Positions 43,184 to 52,043 of a DNA stretch of 64,000 nt are shown here, in pieces. The translations under genes and the position numbers were made by a program. Under the pieces are notes generated by a model. It ran no database searches. It saw only the letters and a list, made by a program, of their open reading frames with translations, and was not told where the DNA came from. The stretch covers positions 348,852 through 412,851 of the forward strand of contig CAMKEG010000002.1 of assembly GCA_946411505.1 (NCBI GenBank), read 5' to 3'. The stretch's first letter is position 1, and each line of letters opens with the position of its first letter. This stretch comes from an uncultured Treponema sp. GTDB lineage: Bacteria > Spirochaetota > Spirochaetia > Treponematales > Treponemataceae.

Positions 43184-43634
43184 AACTGGTTTTAACGCGC
43201 TGAGCCGCACGACAGCGCATCGCCGCGCCATGTTGCGCAATATGGTTACTTCTCTTTTTAGATTTGAGCGCATTACAACTACAAAGGCTAAGGCAAAGGA
43301 AGCGCGCAGAAAGGCTGAAAAGCTCTTGACTCGCGCCAAGGTTGACAGCGTTCACAATCGCCGCGAAGTAGCAAAGTATATCGCTGACGAAAAGATTTTG
43401 AACAAGCTTTTCACTGAGATTGCTCCCCGCATGAAGGACAGAAACGGCGGATACACCCGCATCCTTAAGTTGGGCTTCCGTGAGGGCGACGCGGCCGATG
43501 TAGTTCTCCTTGAATTGGTTGATTACAATCTTGACAAGGTTGAAGAGAAAAAGGCCGAAGCAAAGGCAAAGAAAGACGCTAAAAAGGCGGATAAAAAAGA
43601 GCCCGCTAAAAAAGAAGCGAAGGAGAGCAAATAA
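43173..43634 (+). CDS. rplQ: 50S ribosomal protein L17
   Basis: [27 protein letters not shown]; Lys-rich tail; overlaps rpoA. Confidence 0.96.
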   Translation: MNHRTGFNALSRTTAHRRAMLRNMVTSLFRFERITTTKAKAKEARRKAEKLLTRAKVDSVHNRREVAKYIADEKILNKLFTEIAPRMKDRNGGYTRILKLGFREGDAADVVLLELVDYNLDKVEEKKAEAKAKKDAKKADKKEPAKKEAKESK

Positions 43635-43873
43635 TGTCTAAAGCGCATCGTGGAACTGGACTTCGCAAGACCGTGAATCACGGCCGCGGTTTGTGTCCGA
43701 TTTGCAAGAACCCCAACATCAAGGTTGTATACGAGTATGACCTTGACGGCAAAAAGGTGATGATTTGCAAATTCTGCAAAGCCCACCTTAAGAACAAGGC
43801 TCGCCTTGAAAAGCCGGCCGCCGCTCCCGCGGCTGCTGAAGCTCCTGCCGAAGCGGCTTCCGCCGAGGCTTAA
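43634..43873 (+). CDS. Small basic zinc-ribbon protein with Ala/Pro/Glu-rich tail, last gene of the alpha operon
   Basis: CPICK...CKFCK; TAATG overlap with rplQ. Confidence 0.85.
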   Translation: MSKAHRGTGLRKTVNHGRGLCPICKNPNIKVVYEYDLDGKKVMICKFCKAHLKNKARLEKPAAAPAAAEAPAEAASAEA

Positions 43874-43875
43874 CT

Positions 43876-43928
43876 TTAAGGAGCCCAAGGCTCTTTAGGC
43901 TTGACGAGTTTTTCATGACAAAAACTCG
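43876..43928 (+). repeat. Post-CDS paired hairpin element (copy 5)
   Basis: AAGGAGCC-caa-GGCTCTTT then CGAGTTTTT...AAAAACTCG. Confidence 0.65.
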
Positions 43929-43938
43929 CTTGGCCGAT

Positions 43939-43972
43939 AAAAAACCGCGCGATGTACGCGCGGTTTTTTTTT
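43939..43972 (+). terminator. Intrinsic terminator of the alpha operon
   Basis: AAAAAACCGCGCG-atgta-CGCGCGGTTTTTTTTT. Confidence 0.9.
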
Positions 43973-44037
43973 GCGTTGAAGAGGACTTTTGTCTTTTGTA
44001 TTACTTAAAAAATTAAGTTTTTTTAAAGAAAATCCTA

Positions 44038-44066
44038 TTGACAAAAGGCGTTCAATTCAGCAGAAT
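44038..44066 (+). promoter_or_regulatory. Putative livK promoter
   Basis: TTGACA - 17 nt - CAGAAT. Confidence 0.5.
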
Positions 44067-44124
44067 TGTTCCCAAAAGATGCCGGGATGGACCTGGCGTT
44101 AAAACAAAAAGAAAGGAGATTGAC

Positions 44125-45261
44125 ATGAAAAAGATTGCATTGGCAGCTTTGACAGCGGCCGCGCTTTTTGCCTTGGCTTCATGCGGCAAAAAGGAATCGG
44201 ACAGCATCACAATCGGCGGAATTTTTCCGTTGAGCGGAAACGTAAGCGTTTACGGCGTTGAGTGCAAGAACGGCATTGACTTGGCCATTGAGGAAATCAA
44301 CGCGGCCGGCGGAATTAACGGAAAGAAAGTCGTTTTGGTCAGCGAAGACGACGAGGGTAATCCCGACAAGACAGTCAACGCTTTCCAGAAGTTGACTACA
44401 AAAGACGGAGTTAAGATTGTAATCGGCTCCCTCACTTCCGGTTGCACAAAGGCCGTTACAAGCCGCGCCCAGGCCCAGAAAATCGTTCAGATCGCGCCTG
44501 CCGCCACCGCTCCGGACATCACGGACGCCGGCGACTTTATTTTCCGCGCTTGCTTCATCGACCCCTTCCAGGGAACTGTTGGCGGAAAGTTTGCCGTTGA
44601 AAACCTTGGCACCAAGAACGCCGCGATTTTGTATGACATCGGAAACGACTACTCAGTCGGCTTGACAGAAAACTTTGAGAAGACATTCGTTGCCCTTGGC
44701 GGAACGATTGTCGCCAAAGAGTCTTACGCCACAAACGACAAGGACTTCAACGCCCAGTTGACAAAAATCAAGACAGCCAACCCGGACGTTCTTTACCTTC
44801 CTGACTACTACAACGTGGTAAGCTTGATCGCCAAGCAGGCTCGCGCGCAGGGCATCAACGTGGCTTTTGTTGGCGCCGACGGATGGGACGGATTGACAAG
44901 CAACGCCGGCGACGAGGTTTTGAACGGATTCTATTCAAACCACTACGCGGTTGACTCGACAAGCCCGGCCGTCCAGAAGTACGTCGCCGCCTTCCGCGCC
45001 AAGTACAACAAGGACCCCAACGCTTTTGCCGCTCTTGGATACGATTCAGTTTACCTTTTGAAGGACGCCATCGTTAAGGCCGGAAGCGCCGACGCGACAG
45101 CCGTAAAGAACGCCTTGGCCTCAATTCAGGGCGAATACGTTACAGGAAACCTTTCGTTTGACGCCAAGCGCAACCCGATCAAAGCCGCGGTTATGCTTGA
45201 GCTTGTAAAGGGCGACGACGGAAAGTTGGCCGCTGTTTACAAGACGACGGTTCAACCTTAG
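44125..45261 (+). CDS. livK: Branched-chain amino acid ABC transporter substrate-binding lipoprotein
   Basis: Lipobox LASC; IGGIFPLSGNVSVYGVECKNGIDLAIEEINAAGGINGKK; livHMGF downstream. Confidence 0.93.
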   Translation: MKKIALAALTAAALFALASCGKKESDSITIGGIFPLSGNVSVYGVECKNGIDLAIEEINAAGGINGKKVVLVSEDDEGNPDKTVNAFQKLTTKDGVKIVIGSLTSGCTKAVTSRAQAQKIVQIAPAATAPDITDAGDFIFRACFIDPFQGTVGGKFAVENLGTKNAAILYDIGNDYSVGLTENFEKTFVALGGTIVAKESYATNDKDFNAQLTKIKTANPDVLYLPDYYNVVSLIAKQARAQGINVAFVGADGWDGLTSNAGDEVLNGFYSNHYAVDSTSPAVQKYVAAFRAKYNKDPNAFAALGYDSVYLLKDAIVKAGSADATAVKNALASIQGEYVTGNLSFDAKRNPIKAAVMLELVKGDDGKLAAVYKTTVQP

Positions 45262-45275
45262 TATAAAACAAATCT

Positions 45276-45403
45276 ATAAGGCGGGTCCCAGCGACGAAAA
45301 AAAAAGTCGGAGCCTCCCGTCCATCGCTTGCGGCTTGCTGCCTCATGGCCAAGCCGCTTCGCTGACGGGTCCTTCCGCCTTTTTTTTTCTGCGTCCCGCC
45401 TTA
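45276..45403. repeat. Inverted-repeat-bounded, hairpin-rich segment between livK and livH
   Basis: ATAAGGCGGG ... CCCGCCTTAT ends; internal CCCGTC..CGC..GCGGCTTG / CAAGCCGC..CGC..GACGGG stem. Confidence 0.6.
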
Positions 45404-45673
45404 TTGCTCGTCTTATTCCAGCGGTGATGGCTTGAATAAAAACGTAAAATGCTTTAATATATTTTAGCGCAATGAGGCGCTTGTTCCGCTGGTCGGGGCA
45501 GGCGCTTTTTTTTGCTATAGGAGAAATAAGCAAAAAGCCGTCTATTACAGCCGGACTTTTTGCTTGCCGAGTTTCCAAAGGAAACTCGTATATTTGACTG
45601 TTCGCTCTCGCGAACGCTAAAAAAACAATTCGGAAATTGACATTTCCTCTTTGTTTTTTTATAGGAGAAAAAA

Positions 45674-46573
45674 GTGGACGGCGGTTCTTTGTTTTTGCAG
45701 CAATTCATCAACGGACTTTCGCTTGGAAGCATTTACGCGCTAATCGCGCTGGGCTATACGATGGTCTACGGAATTGTCACGCTGATTAACTTCGCGCACG
45801 GCGACATCATGATGATGGGCGCGTACGCGGGCTATTTTGTTTTGGTGGCTTTAGGAGCGACAAGCGGCGGATTTGCGGCGGCGCTTTTGGTGGCGATGGT
45901 ATTCTGCGGCTTTTTGGGAGTGGCGATTGAGCGTTTGGCTTACAGGCCCTTGCGAAACGCGCCGCGCCTTAACTCCTTGATTACAGCGATTGCAGTTGAA
46001 TTGATTTTGCAGAACATGATGCGCGTCCTTCCCTTTGCCGGCCCGGACCCCAAGCAGTTTCCGGCGCTCAACGTTCCGGCGATTGTGATTGGGCCTGTGT
46101 CGATTCCGGGAATAAAGGCCTTGGTGATTATAGCGAGCGTTTTGTTGATGCTGGCGCTTCACGTTTTGGTGAACTACACGCGGACAGGAAAGGCGATGCG
46201 CTCTGTAAGCTACGACATGCAGGCTTCAAGCTTGATGGGAATAAACGTAAACAAGACAATCGCCGTGACGTTCGCGATTGGTTCCGTCTTGGCCGGAGCG
46301 GGCGGCGTTTTGTACGCCAGCGCCTATCCGCAAGTGGACCCATTGATGGGATACATGCCGGGCCTTAAGGCTTTTGTCGCCGCCGTTCTTGGCGGAATAG
46401 GCTCGATTCCCGGAGCGATGATTGGCGGAGTGATTTTGGGCATCGCCGAGACGATGACAAAGGGCTACGGCCCAAGCCAGTACGCCGACGCGATAAGCTT
46501 TGGCATTTTGATTTTGATTTTGTTGGTTAAGCCCACGGGCCTTTTGGGAAAGAAGAGGGTTATCAAGGTTTGA
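45674..46573 (+). CDS. livH: Branched-chain amino acid ABC transporter permease (GTG start)
   Basis: LIALGYTMVYGIVTLINFAHGDIMMMGAY. Confidence 0.95.
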   Translation: MDGGSLFLQQFINGLSLGSIYALIALGYTMVYGIVTLINFAHGDIMMMGAYAGYFVLVALGATSGGFAAALLVAMVFCGFLGVAIERLAYRPLRNAPRLNSLITAIAVELILQNMMRVLPFAGPDPKQFPALNVPAIVIGPVSIPGIKALVIIASVLLMLALHVLVNYTRTGKAMRSVSYDMQASSLMGINVNKTIAVTFAIGSVLAGAGGVLYASAYPQVDPLMGYMPGLKAFVAAVLGGIGSIPGAMIGGVILGIAETMTKGYGPSQYADAISFGILILILLVKPTGLLGKKRVIKV

Positions 46574-46575
46574 TT

Positions 46576-47574
46576 ATGACAAAGAACGTTAGAAACACAA
46601 TTATATTGTTCGCGGTGGGAATCATCGCGACGGCGCTTCCGGCGGCCTTGATCGCGGCCGGCGCGATTGACGCTTACACGGCGCAGATTTTTTCTTTGGC
46701 CGGAATCAACGCGATAATGGCTTTGAGCGTCAACATCATTTGCGGAATCACGGGCCAGCTTTCTTTGGGACAGGCGGGCTTTATGGCGATTGGCGGATAC
46801 TCGACGATTTTGCTTTGCACAAACGCGCATATCCCGCTTCCGCTTGCGATTCTTTTGGCCGCCGCGATTACGGCCTTCTTTGGATTTTTGATCGGCTTTC
46901 CGACGCTGCGTTTGGAAGGCGACTACTTGGCAATCGTCACGCTTGCCTTTGGAGAAATCATCCGCGTCTTTTTGGTCAACTTGAAGCAGTGGACCGGCGG
47001 CCCCAACGGAATTCAGTTCAACACGATTATGGTCTTTAACGCGGCGATCGCTTTTGCGGTTGTGACCGGAACGCTTGTAGTTTTAATCGCCTTGATTCAA
47101 AACTTCATACGCTCGTCATACGGCCGCGCGATTCTTGCCGTGCGCGAAGACGAAATCGCCGCCAACTCAAGCGGCATCGGTGTTTTCCGCTACAAGATGA
47201 TAGGCTTTGTGATGGCAAGCTTTGTGGCCGGAATTGGCGGCGCGCTTTACGTTTGCCTTATCGGCTTCATCAAGCCCGACCAGGCCGGCTTTACAAAAAG
47301 CATCGATTACTTGATTTTCGTCGTTTTGGGCGGAATGGGTTCCACCACCGGAAGCGTTTTGGCTTCTTACGTTTTGACTTACTTGCAGGAATTCCTGCGT
47401 TTCTTGCAAAACTACCGCTTGCTTTTCTATCCGGTCGTTTTGATTTTGGTGATGATATTCAGGCCGCAAGGCTTGCTTGGAACAAAAGAGGCGTCGTTTG
47501 TGAAAGCCTTTGACGCGGCGCGAAAGTTCCTCCAGAAAAAAACAAAGAAAAACAAGGGCGCGGAGGCAAAGTGA
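46576..47574 (+). CDS. livM: Branched-chain amino acid ABC transporter permease
   Basis: GQLSLGQAGFMAIGGY; GGMGSTTGSVLASYVL. Confidence 0.95.
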   Translation: MTKNVRNTIILFAVGIIATALPAALIAAGAIDAYTAQIFSLAGINAIMALSVNIICGITGQLSLGQAGFMAIGGYSTILLCTNAHIPLPLAILLAAAITAFFGFLIGFPTLRLEGDYLAIVTLAFGEIIRVFLVNLKQWTGGPNGIQFNTIMVFNAAIAFAVVTGTLVVLIALIQNFIRSSYGRAILAVREDEIAANSSGIGVFRYKMIGFVMASFVAGIGGALYVCLIGFIKPDQAGFTKSIDYLIFVVLGGMGSTTGSVLASYVLTYLQEFLRFLQNYRLLFYPVVLILVMIFRPQGLLGTKEASFVKAFDAARKFLQKKTKKNKGAEAK

Positions 47575-48377
47575 TGGCGGACGAAAAGAAAATGGTTTTG
47601 CAGGCTTCCGGCGTTTCTATCGTTTTTGGAGGCCTTAGGGCGGTGAGCGACTTTGACTGCGCGCTTTACGAAGGCGAGCTTGTCGGCTTGATTGGCCCTA
47701 ACGGCGCGGGAAAGACGACGGTGTTCAACATGCTGAGCGGAGTGTATACGCCCACCGAAGGCCAGATAAATTACTGGGACAGGCGCGGAAAGGCCCGCGT
47801 GATAAACAAGTTCAATCCGGCGGAACACTGCCGACTGGGAATCGCGCGCACGTTCCAAAACATTCGCTTGTTCGGAAACTTGACTGTCGAGGACAACGTG
47901 AAGGTTGCCTTGCACAATTTGCGCTCGTCAAATCCGGTTGACGCGCTTTTAAGGACGAGCCGCTTTAGAAACGACGAAAAGCAAATGGAAGAAAAAGCCG
48001 ACCTCTTGCTTTCTTTGTTCAAGATTGACTCAAAGAAAAAAGAGCTTGCCAAGAACCTTCCCTACGGTGAGCAGCGCAAATTGGAAATCGCGCGCGCGTT
48101 GGCCAGCGAGCCCAAAATTCTTTTGCTTGACGAGCCTGCCGCCGGCATGAACGGCCAGGAAACCGAAGACCTTATGAACATGATCGCCTTTATCAGGGAA
48201 AAGTTCAACTTGACGATTCTTTTGATTGAGCACGACATGAGGTTGGTCATGGGAATCTGCGAGCGCATTATGGTTTTGGATTACGGCCGCATAATCGCGC
48301 AAGGAACGCCGGACCAAATCAAGACTAATCCTCAGGTAATTAAGGCTTACCTTGGACAGGAGGCTTTGAATGCTTAA
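47574..48377 (+). CDS. livG: Branched-chain amino acid ABC transporter ATP-binding protein
   Basis: GPNGAGKTT Walker A; LLLDEPAAGMN. Confidence 0.95.
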   Translation: MADEKKMVLQASGVSIVFGGLRAVSDFDCALYEGELVGLIGPNGAGKTTVFNMLSGVYTPTEGQINYWDRRGKARVINKFNPAEHCRLGIARTFQNIRLFGNLTVEDNVKVALHNLRSSNPVDALLRTSRFRNDEKQMEEKADLLLSLFKIDSKKKELAKNLPYGEQRKLEIARALASEPKILLLDEPAAGMNGQETEDLMNMIAFIREKFNLTILLIEHDMRLVMGICERIMVLDYGRIIAQGTPDQIKTNPQVIKAYLGQEALNA

Positions 48378-49074
48378 AGTGCAAAAACTGTCAGTCAGCT
48401 ACGGCGCGATAAACGCCTTGCGCGAAATCAGCTTTAACGTTGAGCGGGGCGAAATAATTTCTTTGATTGGCTCTAACGGCGCCGGAAAGACGACGACGCT
48501 TCACGCCGTGTCGAACATCATCAAAAAGCGTGGTGGCAAGATTGAGTTTGAGGGCGAGGACATCACAAATTTGGCGCCTGACCAAATAGTCCGCCGCCGC
48601 TTGATTCAAGTGCCGGAAGGAAGGCGCATTTTCTTGAACCTTAGCGTCCGCGACAACTTGGAAATGGGCGCCTTTACGAGAGGCGACAAGGCCGGAATCA
48701 AGGCCGACATGGAAAAGGTCTTTGAATTGTTCCCCCGCCTTAAAGAGCGAATCACGCAGATTAGCGGAACCTTGAGCGGCGGCGAGCTTCAAATGCTTGC
48801 GATGGGCCGCGGCTTGATGGCCCAGCCCAAATTGCTTTTGCTTGACGAGCCCAGCATGGGCTTGGCTCCGATTTTGGTCGACGAGATTTTTGAGATTATC
48901 CAAAAAATCAACAAGGCCGGAACGACGATTTTGCTGGTTGAGCAAAACGCCTTTAAGGCGCTTTCCATCAGCAACCGCGCCTACGTTTTGGAAACAGGCT
49001 CAATCACCAAGGACGGCGACGCCAAGGAATTGGCCAAGGATCCGGCGGTCAAGGAAGCCTATCTGGGCGGTTAA
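48370..49074 (+). CDS. livF: Branched-chain amino acid ABC transporter ATP-binding protein
   Basis: GSNGAGKTT; LSGGELQMLAMGRGLM; LLLDEPSMGLAP. Confidence 0.95.
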   Translation: MLKVQKLSVSYGAINALREISFNVERGEIISLIGSNGAGKTTTLHAVSNIIKKRGGKIEFEGEDITNLAPDQIVRRRLIQVPEGRRIFLNLSVRDNLEMGAFTRGDKAGIKADMEKVFELFPRLKERITQISGTLSGGELQMLAMGRGLMAQPKLLLLDEPSMGLAPILVDEIFEIIQKINKAGTTILLVEQNAFKALSISNRAYVLETGSITKDGDAKELAKDPAVKEAYLGG

Positions 49075-49205
49075 GCGGCGAAAATAAACGGACGCAAGAC
49101 CAAGAACGAATTTCGCCGCATGAGTCGCAACGCTGCGCTTGCGGCTTGGTTGTTAAAATTTGCGCAAACGCAAAAGTCGTGGTATAATTTTAGCGGAGGT
49201 TTTGA
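49075..49205 (+). repeat. Intergenic GCGGCG..CGCCGC element, diverged copy upstream of the CBS gene
   Basis: GCGGCGAAA...TTTCGCCGC starting immediately after the livF stop; then ATGAGTCGCAAC as in copies at 56.2/59.9 kb. Confidence 0.5.
49160..49188 (+). promoter_or_regulatory. Putative promoter of the CBS-domain gene
   Basis: TTGCGC - 17 nt - TATAAT. Confidence 0.5.
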
Positions 49206-49283
49206 CAAAAACGCGAGGAAGCGGCGCAAAGCAGACGCAACCGCGACCGGGAGTTTTTATTCTAAAACTACGGAGGTTATGAT

Positions 49284-49925
49284 ATGATAGTCAAAGACGT
49301 GATGAAAAAATCGGTTATTACGGTGGAGCCGGAGACAACCGTTACAGAAGCCAAAGAATTGATGAACAAAAACAATATCTCAAAGCTGCCGGTCGTGAAG
49401 GGCGGAAAGCTTGTGGGAATCATTACAAAGAACGACTTGTTGCAAGCCGGCCCCAGCCTGGCCACGACGCTTGACATGTACGAAATAAGCTATTTGCTTT
49501 CAAAGTTGAACGTAAAGAAAATAATGACCACAAAGGTCTTCAGCGTTTCTCCCGACGACGTGGTGGAGGAAGCCGCCCGCGTTATGGTTGAAAAGCAAGT
49601 CGGCTGCTTGCCGGTCGTAAAGGGCAGCGCGCTTGTCGGAATCATTACCGAAAGCGACTTGTTCTTTATGTTCGCCGAAATGTTCGGCGTGACGCAAAAG
49701 GGCGTGCGCGCGGTCGTGTATCCCAACGACACTCCGGGCGAAATGGCCAAGATTTCGCAAAAGATTGCCGAAGCGGGCGGCAACATCGTTTCTCTTGTAA
49801 CAACCGCTCCCAGCGACAAGAAAAAAAGGCCGCTTACGCTCAAGGTTACCGGCGTCCCGCTGGCGAAAGTGAAAAAGATTTTCGCCGACCTAAAGTGCCC
49901 GGTGGAAGACATCAGGAACGTGTAA
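49284..49925 (+). CDS. Tandem CBS-domain protein with ACT-like C-terminus (AcuB-like)
   Basis: Two CBS repeats (MKKSVITVEPETTVTEAKELM...; MTTKVFSVSPDDVVEEAARVM...) and AKISQKIAEAGGNIVSLV. Confidence 0.88.
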   Translation: MIVKDVMKKSVITVEPETTVTEAKELMNKNNISKLPVVKGGKLVGIITKNDLLQAGPSLATTLDMYEISYLLSKLNVKKIMTTKVFSVSPDDVVEEAARVMVEKQVGCLPVVKGSALVGIITESDLFFMFAEMFGVTQKGVRAVVYPNDTPGEMAKISQKIAEAGGNIVSLVTTAPSDKKKRPLTLKVTGVPLAKVKKIFADLKCPVEDIRNV

Positions 49926-50008
49926 TAGGAACGGTCAAGGCACGCTGCGCTCAAGGCCTTGACTCGTTCCTTTTGAGGCGCGATTAAAATTATCGCGCCT
50001 CAATAAAA
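49924..50008. repeat. 85-bp double-hairpin intergenic repeat, copy 1
   Basis: 75/85 identical by manual alignment to 63811-63895; stem GAGGCGCGAT..ATCGCGCCTC. Confidence 0.8.
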
Positions 50009-50035
50009 GCCCGCCGTTTTTGGCGGGCGTTTTTA
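50009..50035 (+). terminator. Intrinsic terminator after the CBS gene
   Basis: GCCCGCC-gtttt-tGGCGGGCGTTTTT. Confidence 0.8.
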
Positions 50036-50083
50036 TTAAATTCGTCGCATTGCCATAAATCTTTTTTTGCGCTATATTCTATA

Positions 50084-51550
50084 TTGATGCAGTTTTCGGA
50101 AGACTTGGCGGTGGACGACTTTTTGAGGTCGCGAAAAACTCCATTTACTCTCAAAGACTTTACCCGCGAAATGAGCCGAAAGGGCTTTAGTTTGACGCAG
50201 CGGGAGGGTGAGGACTATCTTGCCGATAGCCCCTATGTCTCTTGGATTGAGGACGGAAAATTCATCACTCGGGCGGCCGCCTTTACCGGGCGCTTCTTTT
50301 CGTTCACCCTGACTCCTGAAGAATTTAAAAACAAGATGTTCGTTCCCGGAAGCCGCTTTATGCCTTTTGTGGACGAGATGCAAAATCCCGCCAGCTGGAC
50401 TTACATTTTTGACGGCAAGTCCGTTCCGCATAAAGTGGGAACTTTTAGAAAGGAGACGGCGCTCGACTTGAACGTTCTTTACGGCGAGGAGTACGAGGTT
50501 CAATACATAGCGGCGGATCCTGCGATGGTGAGCTATGACTTGGCCTCCACGGATTTTGAATTGCCTTCCGACGTAAAAATAACTGGCTGCGACTTGAGCC
50601 AGTTCATCGACTCGGGCGACCTAAAGGTTGGGGACAGAATTGTTTGCCGGGTTTTGGATTGGGACAAGGGTCGGATTGAATTTTTTCCGCAAGTGAGGCG
50701 GCGCGACGCGGAAAGCGGAATCGTTCAGCTGGATGACTCCGACCACGAGCGCCTTCTTTGGGGCGAGCGTTTTGAAAAGGCCTTGATTAAGATTTTGGAA
50801 CGCGAAGGCCCTTGCGCCACGATTGAGGAACAGCTCGCCTTTGCCTTTTACGAAGACATCGACGCCTTGTGCTCGTTCAACTGCGACTCAGTCGAAAATT
50901 ATTTGCGGCATTCAAAAAAAATTGATTTGGAGTTGTATGGGGTTGAAACCCGGCTTTGGTACAAGGGCCAGGACGTTCCCGCAGTCGGCAAGTGGAACAG
51001 AAACGACATGAAAAAAGATCCTGGCGAGCTTGCAAATTTGAAGTTCAAGATTCCGGAGTACATTCTTGACAATTTTTTGCGCGACTTTGAATTTAACAAA
51101 CGAAAGGACTTGAACCTTGTGGTCTCCGCGCTCTTTCCCCAAAATTTTTCCCTTACGCCTGACGAAAAACGTTATGTTTTGTTGCATATCGCAAAGCGAC
51201 ATGCTATAATTTCAAAGCAGTACAATTATTTCGCCGATTTTCCTGTCGGGGAAATTCGCGCCGCCGCGCTCGACCTTTATAGGCGCGTTTGTTCGTTGGT
51301 TTACGATGTCGAGGCGTCCACCGCCAATTTTGACAAGTTTCCGCAAAACGAGCTTGTGATTTTGTCGCAGCTTTTTGGGCACATCAACAGAATTCTTGAG
51401 TCGATTGACAACAATCCGGACGCGGCGGTTGAGGACCAAGGAACTTTGAGCCTTTCGCTTGAGGGAATGGAATATAATTTTGAGGACATCGAGGGCGCCT
51501 TGCGCGACGCCGTCGAGTCGGAAAAAAGGAACAACTTTACAATCGTTTAA
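50084..51550 (+). CDS. Hypothetical cytoplasmic protein (488 aa)
   Basis: Long coding frame in an operon-like arrangement with a ptsN-like gene; no recognised domain. Confidence 0.85.
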   Translation: MMQFSEDLAVDDFLRSRKTPFTLKDFTREMSRKGFSLTQREGEDYLADSPYVSWIEDGKFITRAAAFTGRFFSFTLTPEEFKNKMFVPGSRFMPFVDEMQNPASWTYIFDGKSVPHKVGTFRKETALDLNVLYGEEYEVQYIAADPAMVSYDLASTDFELPSDVKITGCDLSQFIDSGDLKVGDRIVCRVLDWDKGRIEFFPQVRRRDAESGIVQLDDSDHERLLWGERFEKALIKILEREGPCATIEEQLAFAFYEDIDALCSFNCDSVENYLRHSKKIDLELYGVETRLWYKGQDVPAVGKWNRNDMKKDPGELANLKFKIPEYILDNFLRDFEFNKRKDLNLVVSALFPQNFSLTPDEKRYVLLHIAKRHAIISKQYNYFADFPVGEIRAAALDLYRRVCSLVYDVEASTANFDKFPQNELVILSQLFGHINRILESIDNNPDAAVEDQGTLSLSLEGMEYNFEDIEGALRDAVESEKRNNFTIV

Positions 51551-51571
51551 AAATGTTGGAGATAAAAAGTT

Positions 51572-52033
51572 ATGGAAGAGAATATTAAAGTAGGGGATTT
51601 GATTTTACGAGGAGGAGTCATAAACAACATTGACGCTAACACGCCTTTTGAAGTTTACGAACAAATCAAGACAAAAATCAAATTGCCAAAGTCGGTTACA
51701 CCTGATATTTTGCAAGAAGGCCTTAGCGCGAGGGAAAGAGTTTTGAGCACCGCGGTAGGACGAGGAATCGCCCTGCCGCATTGTCGTGACATTCTCTTGA
51801 GCGGCGGCGACGAACAGCAAATTACAGTTGTGTATTTAAAAGAGCCGATTGATATGAACGCGCCTGACGGCAGAAAAGTGGACACAATGTTTGTTTTGCT
51901 TACGAGCAATTCACAAAGCCACTTGCAGGTTCTTTCACGGTTGGCTGGTCTTATAAAGGACGATTCCTTTGTGGAATTGTTAAGAAGTCGCGCTTCGGCG
52001 GAAGAACTTGCCGATGCAGCCAACAAAATCTAA
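51572..52033 (+). CDS. ptsN: PTS EIIA (PtsN-like) protein
   Basis: LSARERVLSTAVGRGIALPHCRD; C-terminal EIIA fold. Confidence 0.85.
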   Translation: MEENIKVGDLILRGGVINNIDANTPFEVYEQIKTKIKLPKSVTPDILQEGLSARERVLSTAVGRGIALPHCRDILLSGGDEQQITVVYLKEPIDMNAPDGRKVDTMFVLLTSNSQSHLQVLSRLAGLIKDDSFVELLRSRASAEELADAANKI

Positions 52034-52043
52034 GGAGTAGATT

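Noticed and set aside
44038-44124. Upstream TTG start for livK in the track
   Set aside because: That TTG is the first triplet of a TTGACA -35 box; the lipoprotein signal peptide starts at ATG 44125.
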